The translations under genes were made by a program, and so were the position numbers. Positions 1 to 9,185 of a stretch of DNA of 64,000 bases are shown piece after piece (positions within the stretch are counted from its first letter, which is position 1; each line of letters starts with the position of its first letter). The stretch covers positions 1 to 64,000 of the forward strand of contig JAGXRF010000076.1 in NCBI GenBank assembly GCA_018335925.1. The letters are read 5' to 3'. The notes below the pieces were generated by a model. The model worked only from the letters and a program-made list of their open reading frames with translations. It did not search any database and was not told the DNA's origin. The DNA is from Flavobacteriales bacterium (GTDB taxonomy: Bacteria; Bacteroidota; Bacteroidia; Flavobacteriales; Flavobacteriaceae).

Positions 1-476
<476 letters not shown>

Positions 477-655
477 GTCACAGTCCCCTGTTTACAGGGG
501 ACTGGAAAATTCTTTCGAAAGAAACACATTGTAATTATTTATCTCAGTATGTTAAGATATTTGCCTCGACAAAGGCGAGGCGTTTATTGTTCCAAGTTTA
601 AAGTTTAAGGTTCAAAAAACTTGAAACTTCAAACCTGAAACCTTAAACAAAAATT
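477..655 (+). other. 23S-5S spacer with stacked hairpins
   Basis: No tRNA or protein gene is visible here. The spacer begins with a perfect 10-bp stem with a 4-base loop (481-490 with 495-504, CAGTCCCCTG/CAGGGGACTG). A 14-base palindrome follows (510-523, TTCTTTCGAAAGAA), then a 6-bp GC-rich stem (563-568 with 576-581). The last part (about 594-650) is a dispersed repeat annotated separately. The hairpins are probably processing sites of the pre-rRNA; that role is inferred. Confidence 0.7.
594..650. repeat. TTTAAAGTTTAAG-type dispersed palindromic repeat, copy 1
   Basis: Imperfect palindrome built from GTTTAAGG, TTGAAACTT and CCTGAAACC words. Outer arms 603-612 and 639-648 are exact reverse complements (GTTTAAGGTT/AACCTTAAAC), and an inner TTCAA/TTGAA pair lies at 611-615 and 621-625. 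The same words recur at 39249-39302 and inside leuS at 56884-56920, so this is a small dispersed element and not rRNA sequence. Confidence 0.7.
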
Positions 656-764
<109 letters not shown>

Positions 765-765
765 C

Positions 766-797
766 AACCCTTCATCATTACGATGAAGGGTTTTTTG
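766..797 (+). terminator. rRNA operon terminator
   Basis: An 11-bp perfect stem, AACCCTTCATC (766-776) with GATGAAGGGTT (782-792), encloses a 5-base loop and is followed by a T run. It lies directly after 5S and closes the rRNA operon. Confidence 0.92.
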
Positions 798-917
798 TTT
801 GGTATGTAAAAAAAAATCTCTAATTTTTATTTATATTTTTTTGAAATATTTAGGGTTGAAAATTTTTAATGATTTAAAATATTCAGTCACCCCTATATAA
901 AATAGGGGGTAAATGTT

Positions 918-925
918 TATATTTG
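918..925 (+). promoter_or_regulatory. Bacteroidetes -7 element (TATATTTG) at ald
   Basis: Exact match to the Bacteroidetes -7 consensus TAnnTTTG, 23 bases before the GTG at 949. The upstream ATG at 913 would sit before this element, which argues for the GTG start. A 7-bp inverted repeat (890-896 with 902-908, CCCCTAT/ATAGGGG) occupies the -33 position and may be an operator. Confidence 0.5.
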
Positions 926-948
926 AATATATTTTAAATGTATTTGTC

Positions 949-2034
949 GTGAAAATAGGGGTTCCAAAAGAAATTAAAAAAAATGAAAGCAGGGTGGGGA
1001 TGACTCCAGCTGGGGTTTATGAACTAATAAAGAATAACCATACAGTATATGTTGAAAAGAGTGCTGGAATGGGTAGTGGTTTTTTTGATGAAGATTACAT
1101 TTCAGTAGGTGCTAGCATTTTAAATTCATCAAAAGAAGTATATTCTATTGCCGACATGATAGTAAAAGTTAAAGAACCTATCCATGAGGAATTTGAATTG
1201 ATTAAAAAGGATCAAATTATATTTACTTATTTTCATTTTGCTTCTTGTGAGTTGTTAACAAAAGCAATGATTCAATCTAATGCTATTTGTATTGCATATG
1301 AAACAGTTGAAGATTCCGATGGCTCCTTACCATTGTTAACTCCAATGTCGGAAGTTGCAGGCAGAATGGCGGTTCAGCAAGGAGCTAAATATTTAGAAAA
1401 ACCTATCAAAGGTCGTGGGGTTTTATTAGGTGGAGTACCAGGTGTACCACCCGGGAAAGTGCTAATTTTAGGAGCAGGAATAGTTGGTATACAAGCTGCA
1501 AAAATGGCAGCAGGTTTGGGAGCACATGTTACAATTCTAGATGTAAACATGAAGCGATTGAGATATGTTAATGATGTAATGCCAAGCCATGTTGTTACAG
1601 AGTTTTCTAGTGAATTTAATATAAGGAGACATATTAAAAACCACGATTTGATTATTGGAGCAGTGTTGATCCCAGGAGGGAAAGCACCAAGATTAATTAC
1701 TCGTGACATGTTAAAAGAAATGCATCCAGGTACTGTAATGGTTGACGTTGCTGTAGATCAGGGTGGATGTTTTGAGACCACTAGACCTACTACCCATGAA
1801 AATCCAACATATATAATTGATGATGTGGTGCATTATTGCGTAGCAAATATGCCTGGAGCAGTGCCTTATACTTCTACTTTAGCATTGACCAATGTGACTT
1901 TACCTTATGTTCTTAAAATTGCAAATTTAGGTTGGATAAAAGCAACAGAAACCTATAATGATTTACAGAAAGGGTTAAATATAGTTCATGGAAAGATTGT
2001 TTATGATAAGCTTGCAGAAACGTTTTCGTTTTAA
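949..2034 (+). CDS. ald: Alanine dehydrogenase
   Basis: Catalyses reversible NAD-dependent oxidative deamination of L-alanine to pyruvate and ammonia in the cytoplasm. The N-terminus KIGVPKEIKKNESRVG is the family hallmark. A Rossmann NAD site (GAGIVG) lies near residues 174-179, and the substrate-side segments VKVKEP and the catalytic-His region TYFHFAS are present, as is the C-terminal NMPGAVPYTSTLALTN. The start was placed at GTG 949 (361 aa) because the family begins exactly there and a -7 promoter element lies at 918-925. An ATG at 913 would add 12 atypical residues, although a G-rich run (905-909) precedes it. The stop is two bases from the convergent murF stop. The related PntA transhydrogenase subunit is less likely, as no partner subunits are adjacent. 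Confidence 0.93.
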   Translation: MKIGVPKEIKKNESRVGMTPAGVYELIKNNHTVYVEKSAGMGSGFFDEDYISVGASILNSSKEVYSIADMIVKVKEPIHEEFELIKKDQIIFTYFHFASCELLTKAMIQSNAICIAYETVEDSDGSLPLLTPMSEVAGRMAVQQGAKYLEKPIKGRGVLLGGVPGVPPGKVLILGAGIVGIQAAKMAAGLGAHVTILDVNMKRLRYVNDVMPSHVVTEFSSEFNIRRHIKNHDLIIGAVLIPGGKAPRLITRDMLKEMHPGTVMVDVAVDQGGCFETTRPTTHENPTYIIDDVVHYCVANMPGAVPYTSTLALTNVTLPYVLKIANLGWIKATETYNDLQKGLNIVHGKIVYDKLAETFSF

Positions 2035-2036
2035 GC

Positions 2037-3326
2037 TTATAAAAATTCGTAAATAGTTTCCAATTTAATTCCTCTAGAACCTTTGATTAAGATTGTTTTG
2101 TTTTGTAGATTATCTAAAATTTTGCTATCAATTAATTCATCCACACTTTCAAAAAATCTAAAGTTTGGATAAAACTCTTTTAGGATTTTAAAGTTTTTAC
2201 CAACCAAGTAGGCTTTTAGATTTAGGTTAGATAACAAACTAAGTATATTTTGATGTTCTATTTTACTTGAATTTCCTAGTTCAAACATATCTCCTAGAAT
2301 ACATAACTTTTCGTTTTCAGTTTTTAGATGATAAAATTCATTTATTGCAAACTGCATGCTGGAGGGGTTGGCATTGTAGGCATCCAAAATTAATTGGTTT
2401 TTCAAAGTTGTTTTCCATTGTGAACGATTATTTGTTGGAAAGTAACTTTCAATTGCTTCTTTAATTTCATAGTCAGGTACTTTAAAATAATTTCCAATTA
2501 AAACAGCATACATAATATTTTGAGCATTATAACTTCCAAATAAATTACTCTTTATTTCATTTTCAAGATAGGTAATCTCAACTTTTTCTGATTGGTTGTT
2601 TACTTCGTAATTTAAGCAAAGGGGTATATTTTTCTTGGTAAACCCATTTTTGTTTGCATAATTCTTCAAGATTTCTTTTTGCTTTTCATCATCTGCATTA
2701 TAAAATATAGTTCCATTTGAATCAAAAAGATTGTTGTAAAGCTCAGATTTTCCTTTAATAACTCCTTCCACTCCACCAAAACCTTCTAAATGTGCTTTTC
2801 CAAAGTTTGTGATTAAACCATAATTTGGTTGACATATATCACTTAAAAATTCAATTTCTTTTTGATGGTTGGCACCCATTTCAACAATACCAATTTCTAA
2901 ATCTAACGGAAAGGACAACAAAGTTAATGGGACACCTATATGGTTATTCAGGTTTCCTATAGTAGCCATAGTTTTAAATTTTTTAGATAAAACTGCTTGA
3001 ATCAACTCTTTGGTAGTTGTTTTTCCGTTACTTCCTGTTAAACCTAAGATAGGAAAATTAAATTGTTTTCGGTGGTATTTTGCTAATTCTTGTAAGGCCA
3101 ACAAACAGTCATCTACTAAAAATGTATTAGGAATATTGATAAATTCAATTTCATCAATTACAATCAATTTAGCCCCTTTTTCAAAAGCAAGTTCTGCGAA
3201 TTGATTCCCGTTAAAGGTTGGACCTTTTAAGGCGAAAAATATATTTTCTGGTTCTATTTTTCTAGTATCAGTGGTTACACCGCTAGAGCTTAAAAATGTT
3301 TGATATAATTGTTCTATTTTCTCCAT
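2037..3326 (-). CDS. murF: UDP-N-acetylmuramoyl-tripeptide--D-alanyl-D-alanine ligase
   Basis: Adds the D-Ala-D-Ala dipeptide to the UDP-MurNAc tripeptide, the last cytoplasmic step of the peptidoglycan precursor. The 429-residue protein has the Mur N-terminal domain with a TDTRKI motif (near 19-24), the ATP-binding P-loop TGSNGKTTTKE (about 97-107), a NHIGVPLTL segment, the Mur central motif NYGLITNFGKAHLEGFGG, and a C-terminal domain with LDAYNANPSSM. All are typical of MurF. It lies just downstream of gldJ on the same strand, with a terminator between them, an arrangement common in flavobacteria. It is convergent with ald, two bases apart. Confidence 0.96.
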   Translation of the reverse strand: MEKIEQLYQTFLSSSGVTTDTRKIEPENIFFALKGPTFNGNQFAELAFEKGAKLIVIDEIEFINIPNTFLVDDCLLALQELAKYHRKQFNFPILGLTGSNGKTTTKELIQAVLSKKFKTMATIGNLNNHIGVPLTLLSFPLDLEIGIVEMGANHQKEIEFLSDICQPNYGLITNFGKAHLEGFGGVEGVIKGKSELYNNLFDSNGTIFYNADDEKQKEILKNYANKNGFTKKNIPLCLNYEVNNQSEKVEITYLENEIKSNLFGSYNAQNIMYAVLIGNYFKVPDYEIKEAIESYFPTNNRSQWKTTLKNQLILDAYNANPSSMQFAINEFYHLKTENEKLCILGDMFELGNSSKIEHQNILSLLSNLNLKAYLVGKNFKILKEFYPNFRFFESVDELIDSKILDNLQNKTILIKGSRGIKLETIYEFL

Positions 3327-3340
3327 ACTAATTATCCATA

Positions 3341-3363
3341 AAAAAAGCCCTATAAAAGGGCTT
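3341..3363 (-). terminator. gldJ terminator
   Basis: On the minus strand, AAGCCCT/AGGGCTT forms a 7-bp stem (3345-3351 with 3357-3363) followed by a T run. It lies between the gldJ stop and the murF start and should end gldJ transcription, although some read-through into murF is possible. Confidence 0.8.
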
Positions 3364-3373
3364 CTTATTTAAA

Positions 3374-5062
3374 TTATTTTGCTTTTGGCTTCCCTCTAGC
3401 AGTTTTTTTGTTTGATTTTGGACCAACTTTTGACATGGCACATCTGAATCCAATATCGTCTGTTGCCATATCTTGTGGGAAGAATCTTCTTTGAGCCGGA
3501 TCTAACCAATAAGCTCGATCTCTCCATGAACCACCTTTGTATACTCTAACATTATCGTCAATTAAAGAAGTTCTTTTAGATGATTTGTCGTACTTTCTAA
3601 CCATCATACCAATACTATCTGACTTTACTTCATGCATTGGAGAGTTATACATTCTTTTGTTGTCTTTTAACTCTGCATTAGCTTCTTCATTATCTCCACC
3701 ACCAAACTTATAGTATTTAGAAGATTGTTTGTCACCATCTCTGTAATTTCTATTATCGCTTCTGTCAAAGTTTTGTCTTAAATAAGTTTCATTTTCATCT
3801 ACAGCAACCTGAGCAATTTGTCCGGGAAAGTTTCTAGCAATAATTTTTCCATTAGACAAAGTATCATATTTAATGTTATCGGTAGTTACTAATTCAATTT
3901 TGCCATCTTCTCCAATTTTATTTTTAAAGTAAACATTACCTCTGTAGTAATTAAAATCATTGGCTTCATCATCTACGATAGGTCTGTAAACATCCGCAAC
4001 CCATTCGTTCACGTTTCCAGCCATATCATACAAACCAAAGTCGTTAGGAGGGTAAGATTTAACTATTTGAGTAATATCAGCTCCGTCGTCAGACCATCCT
4101 GCAATTCCACCATAGTCTCCTTTTCCTTGTTTGTAATTTGCTAATTGATCACCTCTCATTTGACGCTTACCAGCTCTGGTGTACATGCCTGACCAAGGAT
4201 ATTTTTTTTGACCTTTATACAAGTTGTATTCTCTATTTCCAACGTTAGCTACTGCTGCATATTCCCATTCAGCTTCTGTTGGTAAGCGATAATCTGGTAA
4301 AAATACTCCTGAAGATCGGGTAGCGTAAACGCCTTTTGCATCCGGTTTTGAACGTCCCCTTCTTCCTTTTAAAACTATTTGCTCATCGCCTCCAAATGTT
4401 TGGGTAGGAGCATTAATATAAGTTTCTGTGCTAAATGTTTTATCAGCGGCAACATCTAAAACTTTTGCGTCTCTTTTTAAATAACCTTCTCTTTCTAGTA
4501 CATTTTCATTTACACGATCAGTTCTCCATTTGGCATATTCCATTGCTTGAATCCAATTAACACCAACAACAGGATAGTTAGCGTATGCAGGATGACGCAA
4601 GTAATAATTGGTCATGGTTTCATTATATCCTAATCGATTTCTCCACACTAAAGTATCTGGCAAAGCACCATAATAAATGTATTTATAGTTTTCTTCATTT
4701 GGGTCAAAAACTCTTTTTACCCAATCTAAATACTCCATGTACATCATGTTGGTAACCTCATGCTCATCCATGTAAAAGGATTGTACATGTTGTTGATTAG
4801 GGGAGTTGTTCCAATCATGCATCACATCGTCTTGTACTTTACCCATGGTAAAAGTACCTCCTTCAACAGCAACCATTCCTGGTGGAGTTTCTTGCTTTTT
4901 GTAATTAGAGGCAAATTGAAATCCTCCTTTTTTGTCGTTGATTTTCCACCCAGTAGCAGAAGAGGTGTTTTTAGAACTGTTCTTTTTACCACAGCTCACA
5001 AATCCAACCATTAACAATAAACTTAATAAAAGTCTAACGGTCATAATCTTGTTTCGTTTCAT
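3374..5062 (-). CDS. gldJ: Gliding motility lipoprotein GldJ
   Basis: GldJ is an outer-membrane lipoprotein needed for gliding and, with GldK, for the T9SS in Bacteroidetes. The start was set at ATG 5062 (562 aa), giving MKRNKIMTVRLLLSLLL and the lipobox VGFVSC; upstream extension would place 31 non-signal residues before the signal peptide. A formylglycine-generating-enzyme/sulfatase-modifying fold spans most of the protein (MVAVEGGTFTMG near 60, DEHEVTN, YPVVGVNW, RLPTEAEWEYAA, YDMAGNVNEWVAD, and the end VYKGGSWRDRAYWLDPAQRR). A basic KSNKKTARGKPKAK tail ends it. The FGE fold is structural here; catalytic cysteines are not evident. It is divergent from porU, as is common in flavobacteria. 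Confidence 0.95.
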   Translation of the reverse strand: MKRNKIMTVRLLLSLLLMVGFVSCGKKNSSKNTSSATGWKINDKKGGFQFASNYKKQETPPGMVAVEGGTFTMGKVQDDVMHDWNNSPNQQHVQSFYMDEHEVTNMMYMEYLDWVKRVFDPNEENYKYIYYGALPDTLVWRNRLGYNETMTNYYLRHPAYANYPVVGVNWIQAMEYAKWRTDRVNENVLEREGYLKRDAKVLDVAADKTFSTETYINAPTQTFGGDEQIVLKGRRGRSKPDAKGVYATRSSGVFLPDYRLPTEAEWEYAAVANVGNREYNLYKGQKKYPWSGMYTRAGKRQMRGDQLANYKQGKGDYGGIAGWSDDGADITQIVKSYPPNDFGLYDMAGNVNEWVADVYRPIVDDEANDFNYYRGNVYFKNKIGEDGKIELVTTDNIKYDTLSNGKIIARNFPGQIAQVAVDENETYLRQNFDRSDNRNYRDGDKQSSKYYKFGGGDNEEANAELKDNKRMYNSPMHEVKSDSIGMMVRKYDKSSKRTSLIDDNVRVYKGGSWRDRAYWLDPAQRRFFPQDMATDDIGFRCAMSKVGPKSNKKTARGKPKAK

Positions 5063-5197
5063 TATTAGAAATAGGTCAATTTTAGGCACGCAATATAGCA
5101 ATAATGCATTACATTGCAACATAAATTTTAGGTTACCATGGAAAATTATTTCCAAATGGTGACTATATAACGAATTGGGTTATTTTTTATTGTTTTT

Positions 5198-5232
5198 ATA
5201 ACTTAAGTTATCGCTTTTACAATATATTTTTG
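5198..5232 (+). promoter_or_regulatory. porU promoter region with 14-bp palindrome
   Basis: A -7 element TATTTTTG (5225-5232, matching TAnnTTTG) lies 20 bases before the porU ATG. At the -33 position there is no TTTG but a perfect palindrome ATAACTTAAGTTAT (5198-5211), a candidate regulator site in the gldJ-porU divergent spacer. Its function is inferred only. Confidence 0.45.
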
Positions 5233-5252
5233 CTAATATCGTTTCATTGAAC

Positions 5253-8200
5253 ATGAAGAATTTTCGTTTTTTATTTTTTGTTTTCTTTTATGTTATATCC
5301 AATGCTCAACAGAGTTTTGATATAAATTTAGAGTGGAAATTACAAAATTACACTACAACGAACCAAGAATTTTTACTTCCTATGTTTGAAGTGAAAAATT
5401 TTTATTTCGATGAAGGGAAGGGTCAGGTATTTTACCAAAACCTGATCAAATCCAAGTCGACATTGGATGAAAATAGCGTAACCATTGGTAGGTTTCAAAC
5501 GGAAATAGTTGCTTCTTCAGATTTGGGGAGCATAAAAGTTTCTGAAATCCCATCAAAATTTACGTACCAAGTTTCCAATGTTACCGAAAGAAATCAATTT
5601 TCTCATTGGGTACAATTCAATCCTTTTTATAAAGAGAACAATCAAATTTATCGTGTAAAAAATGTTTCATTTAATTATGATTTAGAAAGTTCAAGTCAAA
5701 ACAAGTCAACTTTATTGAATTTTCAAGGAATTTCTAATTCGGTTTTGAGAACTGGAGAATGGTATCGATTTTTTGTAGAAAAATCAGGAATTTATCGAAT
5801 TAACAGAAGTTTTTTGCAAAGTTTAGGGATGAATGTTAACGTTGATCCACGAAGAATTCAGCTTTTCGGTCATGGTGGAAAAATGTTACCACTTTCTAAT
5901 GCAGTAAATTTTCCTACAGACCCACAAGAAATGTCTATCAGGATTATTGGAGAAGAAGATGGTAGCTTTGATAATTCAGATTACATTCTAGTCTACTTAG
6001 AAGGCCATGATCAATGGTCACAAGAAAATTTTACCCATTTAAATTATTATAGCGACAAGGCTTACTACTTTATTACAGTAGGAAGTTCATTTGGTAAAAG
6101 AATTCAAAGTTACCAAGAGCCTACTTCTACCGCAACAGTTACAACCAATACTTTTGACGATTATCATTTTCATGAAAGAGACTTAGTAAATATTGGTAGA
6201 TTGGGAAGAAGATGGTTTGGAGAACAATTCGGAATTCAAAACAATTACTCTTTTACATTCAATATTCCTAATATAGATAATTCTGAGCCAATTCAAGCAC
6301 AAGTTCGAATGGCATCTGCGGCAACTTCCTCAACTTCTTTAGCAATTAGAGCTAACGGAACCGAGGCGGCTAATGCTACTTTGGTTGGAACAGGAACCGT
6401 GAGTCCTCCTTATTATGTAGATACACCAATTAATTTTACCATCAACGCACAAAGTAATATCGACTTACAATTGGCATTTACTAATAATGGTGTGCCAAAT
6501 GCTAGAGTTTTCTTGGATTTTATTACGCTAAGAGCAAAGCGATTTTTAACTGGAGGAAACCAACAATACCATATACAGTCTCAACAATTAGATTCTGGAA
6601 ATGGAGTGGTGCAAATGAACTTTCAGAATACCCAAAATTTGATTGCTGTTTGGGATATTTCAGACATTTATAATGTTTCTGCTATTGTTATCAACGGGAA
6701 TAATTCTTTTGGTTTTAAAGCGGCACAAGGTCAAGGGAAAAGATTTGTAGCAGTGCATCAATCGGACTTTTTAACCCCACAAAGAGAGTCGAATACAAGG
6801 GTAACCAACCAAAACTTAAAAGGTACTATTTTTCAAAACAACGGACAATTTCAGGATATTGATTATTTGATTATCACTCCAAGAAATTTACGGTCGGAAG
6901 CACAACGATTGGCTAATTTTCATCAGAACACAAATCAATTAGTGGTAAGGGTAGTAGATTTGGAGAGTATTTACCAAGAATTTTCATCCGGTAGACAAGA
7001 TATTTCTGCCATTAGAAATTTTGTTCGTTATGTGTATTGGAATGCTTCTGCACCTTCAAATAGGCTTAAATATTTGAATTTATTTGGAGATGCTTCATTC
7101 GATTTTAAAAGCAGAGTTCCTGCAAGTATCAATACCAATATTGTACCGATATATCATGCAATTAATGGCAACACTACCGGAATAAGCTCTTTTATGTCGG
7201 ATGATTTTTATGGATATATGGATGCTAATGAAGGTAATTTAGATCAGTTTTTTCCGAACGGAATCGATATTGCTGTGGGAAGGATGCTTGTTTCAAACAC
7301 TATGCAAGCAAAAGAAATGGTAGATAAGGTAATAGATTACCACGATGAAAAATCTTATGGGAGATGGCGTAACAATTTGGTAGTTGTTTCTGATGATACT
7401 GACAAGCCTTCAGATGCTACCTTACAATCTAGAATGAACCAAGCAGCAGATGTGATTGTTGCCGAAAAGCCATTTTTTAATATGACTAAAATATTTTTAG
7501 ATGCTTATCAACAAGAAACTTCTGCTGGAGGACAGCGATATCCAAAGGCTAGAGAGGACTTTAAAAATGCATTTGAAAATGGTACTTTAGTAATCAATTA
7601 TCTTGGTCATGGAGGGGAAGAAGGTTTGGCTGCAGAGCGAGTATATGAGAAAAGTGATGGACAAAATTTTTCCAACAAATTCAGATATCCATTATTTATC
7701 ACACTTACTTGCGAGTTTTCACGTTTTGACAATCCATACCGACCAGCTGCAGGAGAATACACTTATTGGAATCCGAATGGTGGTGCTATTGCAATGATTA
7801 CCACTACCAGAGAAATTGGACAAATTACTGCAGAAAATGCCAATTTTGTATTAAATGAGTATTTGTTTGGTTACGGAGCTTCCAACGAAGTAGTTAGCAT
7901 GGCAGAAGCACTTCGAAGAACTAAAAATAGTTTTGGGAATTCTAGTTTAAGGGTAATTTCATTCATTGGTTGTCCGGCTACCAAATTGGCAATTCCGAAA
8001 CCAAAAATTACCATCACAAAAGTAAATGATGTGCCATTGGCACAATCCAATACGGTATTAAATGCCTTATCTAGTGTGAAATTATCAGGTGAAGTTCTCG
8101 ATGAATCTGGCAACCAACTTTTAAGTAATTATAACGGACAATTGGCAGTACAAGTGTTTGACAAAAACAGAACTGCCACTACATTGAACAACGATTTTTT

Positions 8201-9089
8201 GAGTCCACCAATCAATTTCAATATTTTAGGAGAAACCATTTTTAGAGGAAATGCTTCTGTAACTAACGGTGTATTTGAATTTTCATTTGTTGTGCCAAGA
8301 GATATAAGGGTAAATGTTGGTAATGGTAGGGTAAGTTTGTATGCCAAGACTTCTAATCCATCTTTGCAAAATCAAACAGGTTATGAGCTTGGAATTCAAG
8401 TAGGAGGTGTAGATGCAAACGCTCCGGTAGATAACATTGCTCCAACTGCAAGGCTGTACATGAATGATGAAACATTTATTAACGGAGGAATTACCAATAA
8501 TAATCCTATTTTTTTAGCAATTATGGAAGATGATAGTGGTATGAACACTGCTGGAGGTATTGGACATGATATGGTTGCAATTTTAGATGGGGATGAAAGC
8601 AATCCAATCATTATGAATGATTTTTATGAGGCTGATGCAGATGATTTTACCAAAGGAAGCGTACGTTTTCCTTTCAGAAATTTAGAAAAAGGGTTACATC
8701 ATATCAAATTTACTGCTTGGGATACCCATAACAATCCGGTTACCTCTGAATTAAATTTTGTAGTGGCTGGTGAAGATCAAATCACACTAACCAATGTATT
8801 AAATTATCCAAACCCGTTTGTAAGTTACACCCAATTTTGGTTTAGTCACGATAGGCCTTTTGAGCCTTTAGATGTACAAGTGCAAATTTTTACCGTAACA
8901 GGTAAAGTGGTAAAAACCATCAATCAAACTGTGATGACAGAAGGATTTTTGTCTAGAGAAATTACATGGGATGGCAGAGATGATTTTGGAGATAAAATAG
9001 GGAAAGGGGTTTATATTTATCGATTAAAAGTAAAATCAACGTTGACCAATAAAATTTCTGAAAAAGTAGAAAAATTGGTGATTCTATAA
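5253..9089 (+). CDS. porU: T9SS C-terminal signal peptidase/sortase PorU
   Basis: PorU is the gingipain-like cysteine peptidase at the cell surface that removes the C-terminal sorting domain of T9SS cargo and attaches it to anionic LPS or an equivalent anchor. The ATG at 5253 (1,278 aa) begins a clear signal peptide ending near SNAQQ; a TTG two codons upstream is less likely. The C25 peptidase domain runs from about 530 to 920, with LNLFGDASFDFK, the catalytic His in NYLGHGGEE (about 784) and the catalytic Cys in ITLTCEFSRF (about 820). The C-terminal 90 residues resemble a FlgD/T9SS-type beta-sandwich (NYPNPF, TWDGRDDFGDKIGKGVYIYRL). It is followed by porV, its partner in the attachment complex. 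Confidence 0.96.
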   Translation: MKNFRFLFFVFFYVISNAQQSFDINLEWKLQNYTTTNQEFLLPMFEVKNFYFDEGKGQVFYQNLIKSKSTLDENSVTIGRFQTEIVASSDLGSIKVSEIPSKFTYQVSNVTERNQFSHWVQFNPFYKENNQIYRVKNVSFNYDLESSSQNKSTLLNFQGISNSVLRTGEWYRFFVEKSGIYRINRSFLQSLGMNVNVDPRRIQLFGHGGKMLPLSNAVNFPTDPQEMSIRIIGEEDGSFDNSDYILVYLEGHDQWSQENFTHLNYYSDKAYYFITVGSSFGKRIQSYQEPTSTATVTTNTFDDYHFHERDLVNIGRLGRRWFGEQFGIQNNYSFTFNIPNIDNSEPIQAQVRMASAATSSTSLAIRANGTEAANATLVGTGTVSPPYYVDTPINFTINAQSNIDLQLAFTNNGVPNARVFLDFITLRAKRFLTGGNQQYHIQSQQLDSGNGVVQMNFQNTQNLIAVWDISDIYNVSAIVINGNNSFGFKAAQGQGKRFVAVHQSDFLTPQRESNTRVTNQNLKGTIFQNNGQFQDIDYLIITPRNLRSEAQRLANFHQNTNQLVVRVVDLESIYQEFSSGRQDISAIRNFVRYVYWNASAPSNRLKYLNLFGDASFDFKSRVPASINTNIVPIYHAINGNTTGISSFMSDDFYGYMDANEGNLDQFFPNGIDIAVGRMLVSNTMQAKEMVDKVIDYHDEKSYGRWRNNLVVVSDDTDKPSDATLQSRMNQAADVIVAEKPFFNMTKIFLDAYQQETSAGGQRYPKAREDFKNAFENGTLVINYLGHGGEEGLAAERVYEKSDGQNFSNKFRYPLFITLTCEFSRFDNPYRPAAGEYTYWNPNGGAIAMITTTREIGQITAENANFVLNEYLFGYGASNEVVSMAEALRRTKNSFGNSSLRVISFIGCPATKLAIPKPKITITKVNDVPLAQSNTVLNALSSVKLSGEVLDESGNQLLSNYNGQLAVQVFDKNRTATTLNNDFLSPPINFNILGETIFRGNASVTNGVFEFSFVVPRDIRVNVGNGRVSLYAKTSNPSLQNQTGYELGIQVGGVDANAPVDNIAPTARLYMNDETFINGGITNNNPIFLAIMEDDSGMNTAGGIGHDMVAILDGDESNPIIMNDFYEADADDFTKGSVRFPFRNLEKGLHHIKFTAWDTHNNPVTSELNFVVAGEDQITLTNVLNYPNPFVSYTQFWFSHDRPFEPLDVQVQIFTVTGKVVKTINQTVMTEGFLSREITWDGRDDFGDKIGKGVYIYRLKVKSTLTNKISEKVEKLVIL

Positions 9090-9106
9090 TAATAGTTTTA
9101 TATTTG
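9075..9106 (+). promoter_or_regulatory. porV promoter
   Basis: A -33 TTG (9075-9077) and a -7 TATATTTG (9099-9106, exact TAnnTTTG) are separated by 21 bases. The -33 lies inside the end of porU and the -7 just after its stop, so porV can be transcribed separately as well as by read-through. Confidence 0.6.
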
Positions 9107-9185
9107 CTATCCTTGTTAAAACAACAAACACAATAAAAACAATTTGTTCAAGTTATCATAGGGACATCAGCAAGGTTCACTTTTT

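Noticed and set aside
5062..5155. N-terminal extension of gldJ
   Set aside because: It would add 31 residues ahead of a perfect lipoprotein signal; the start at 5062 fits the family.
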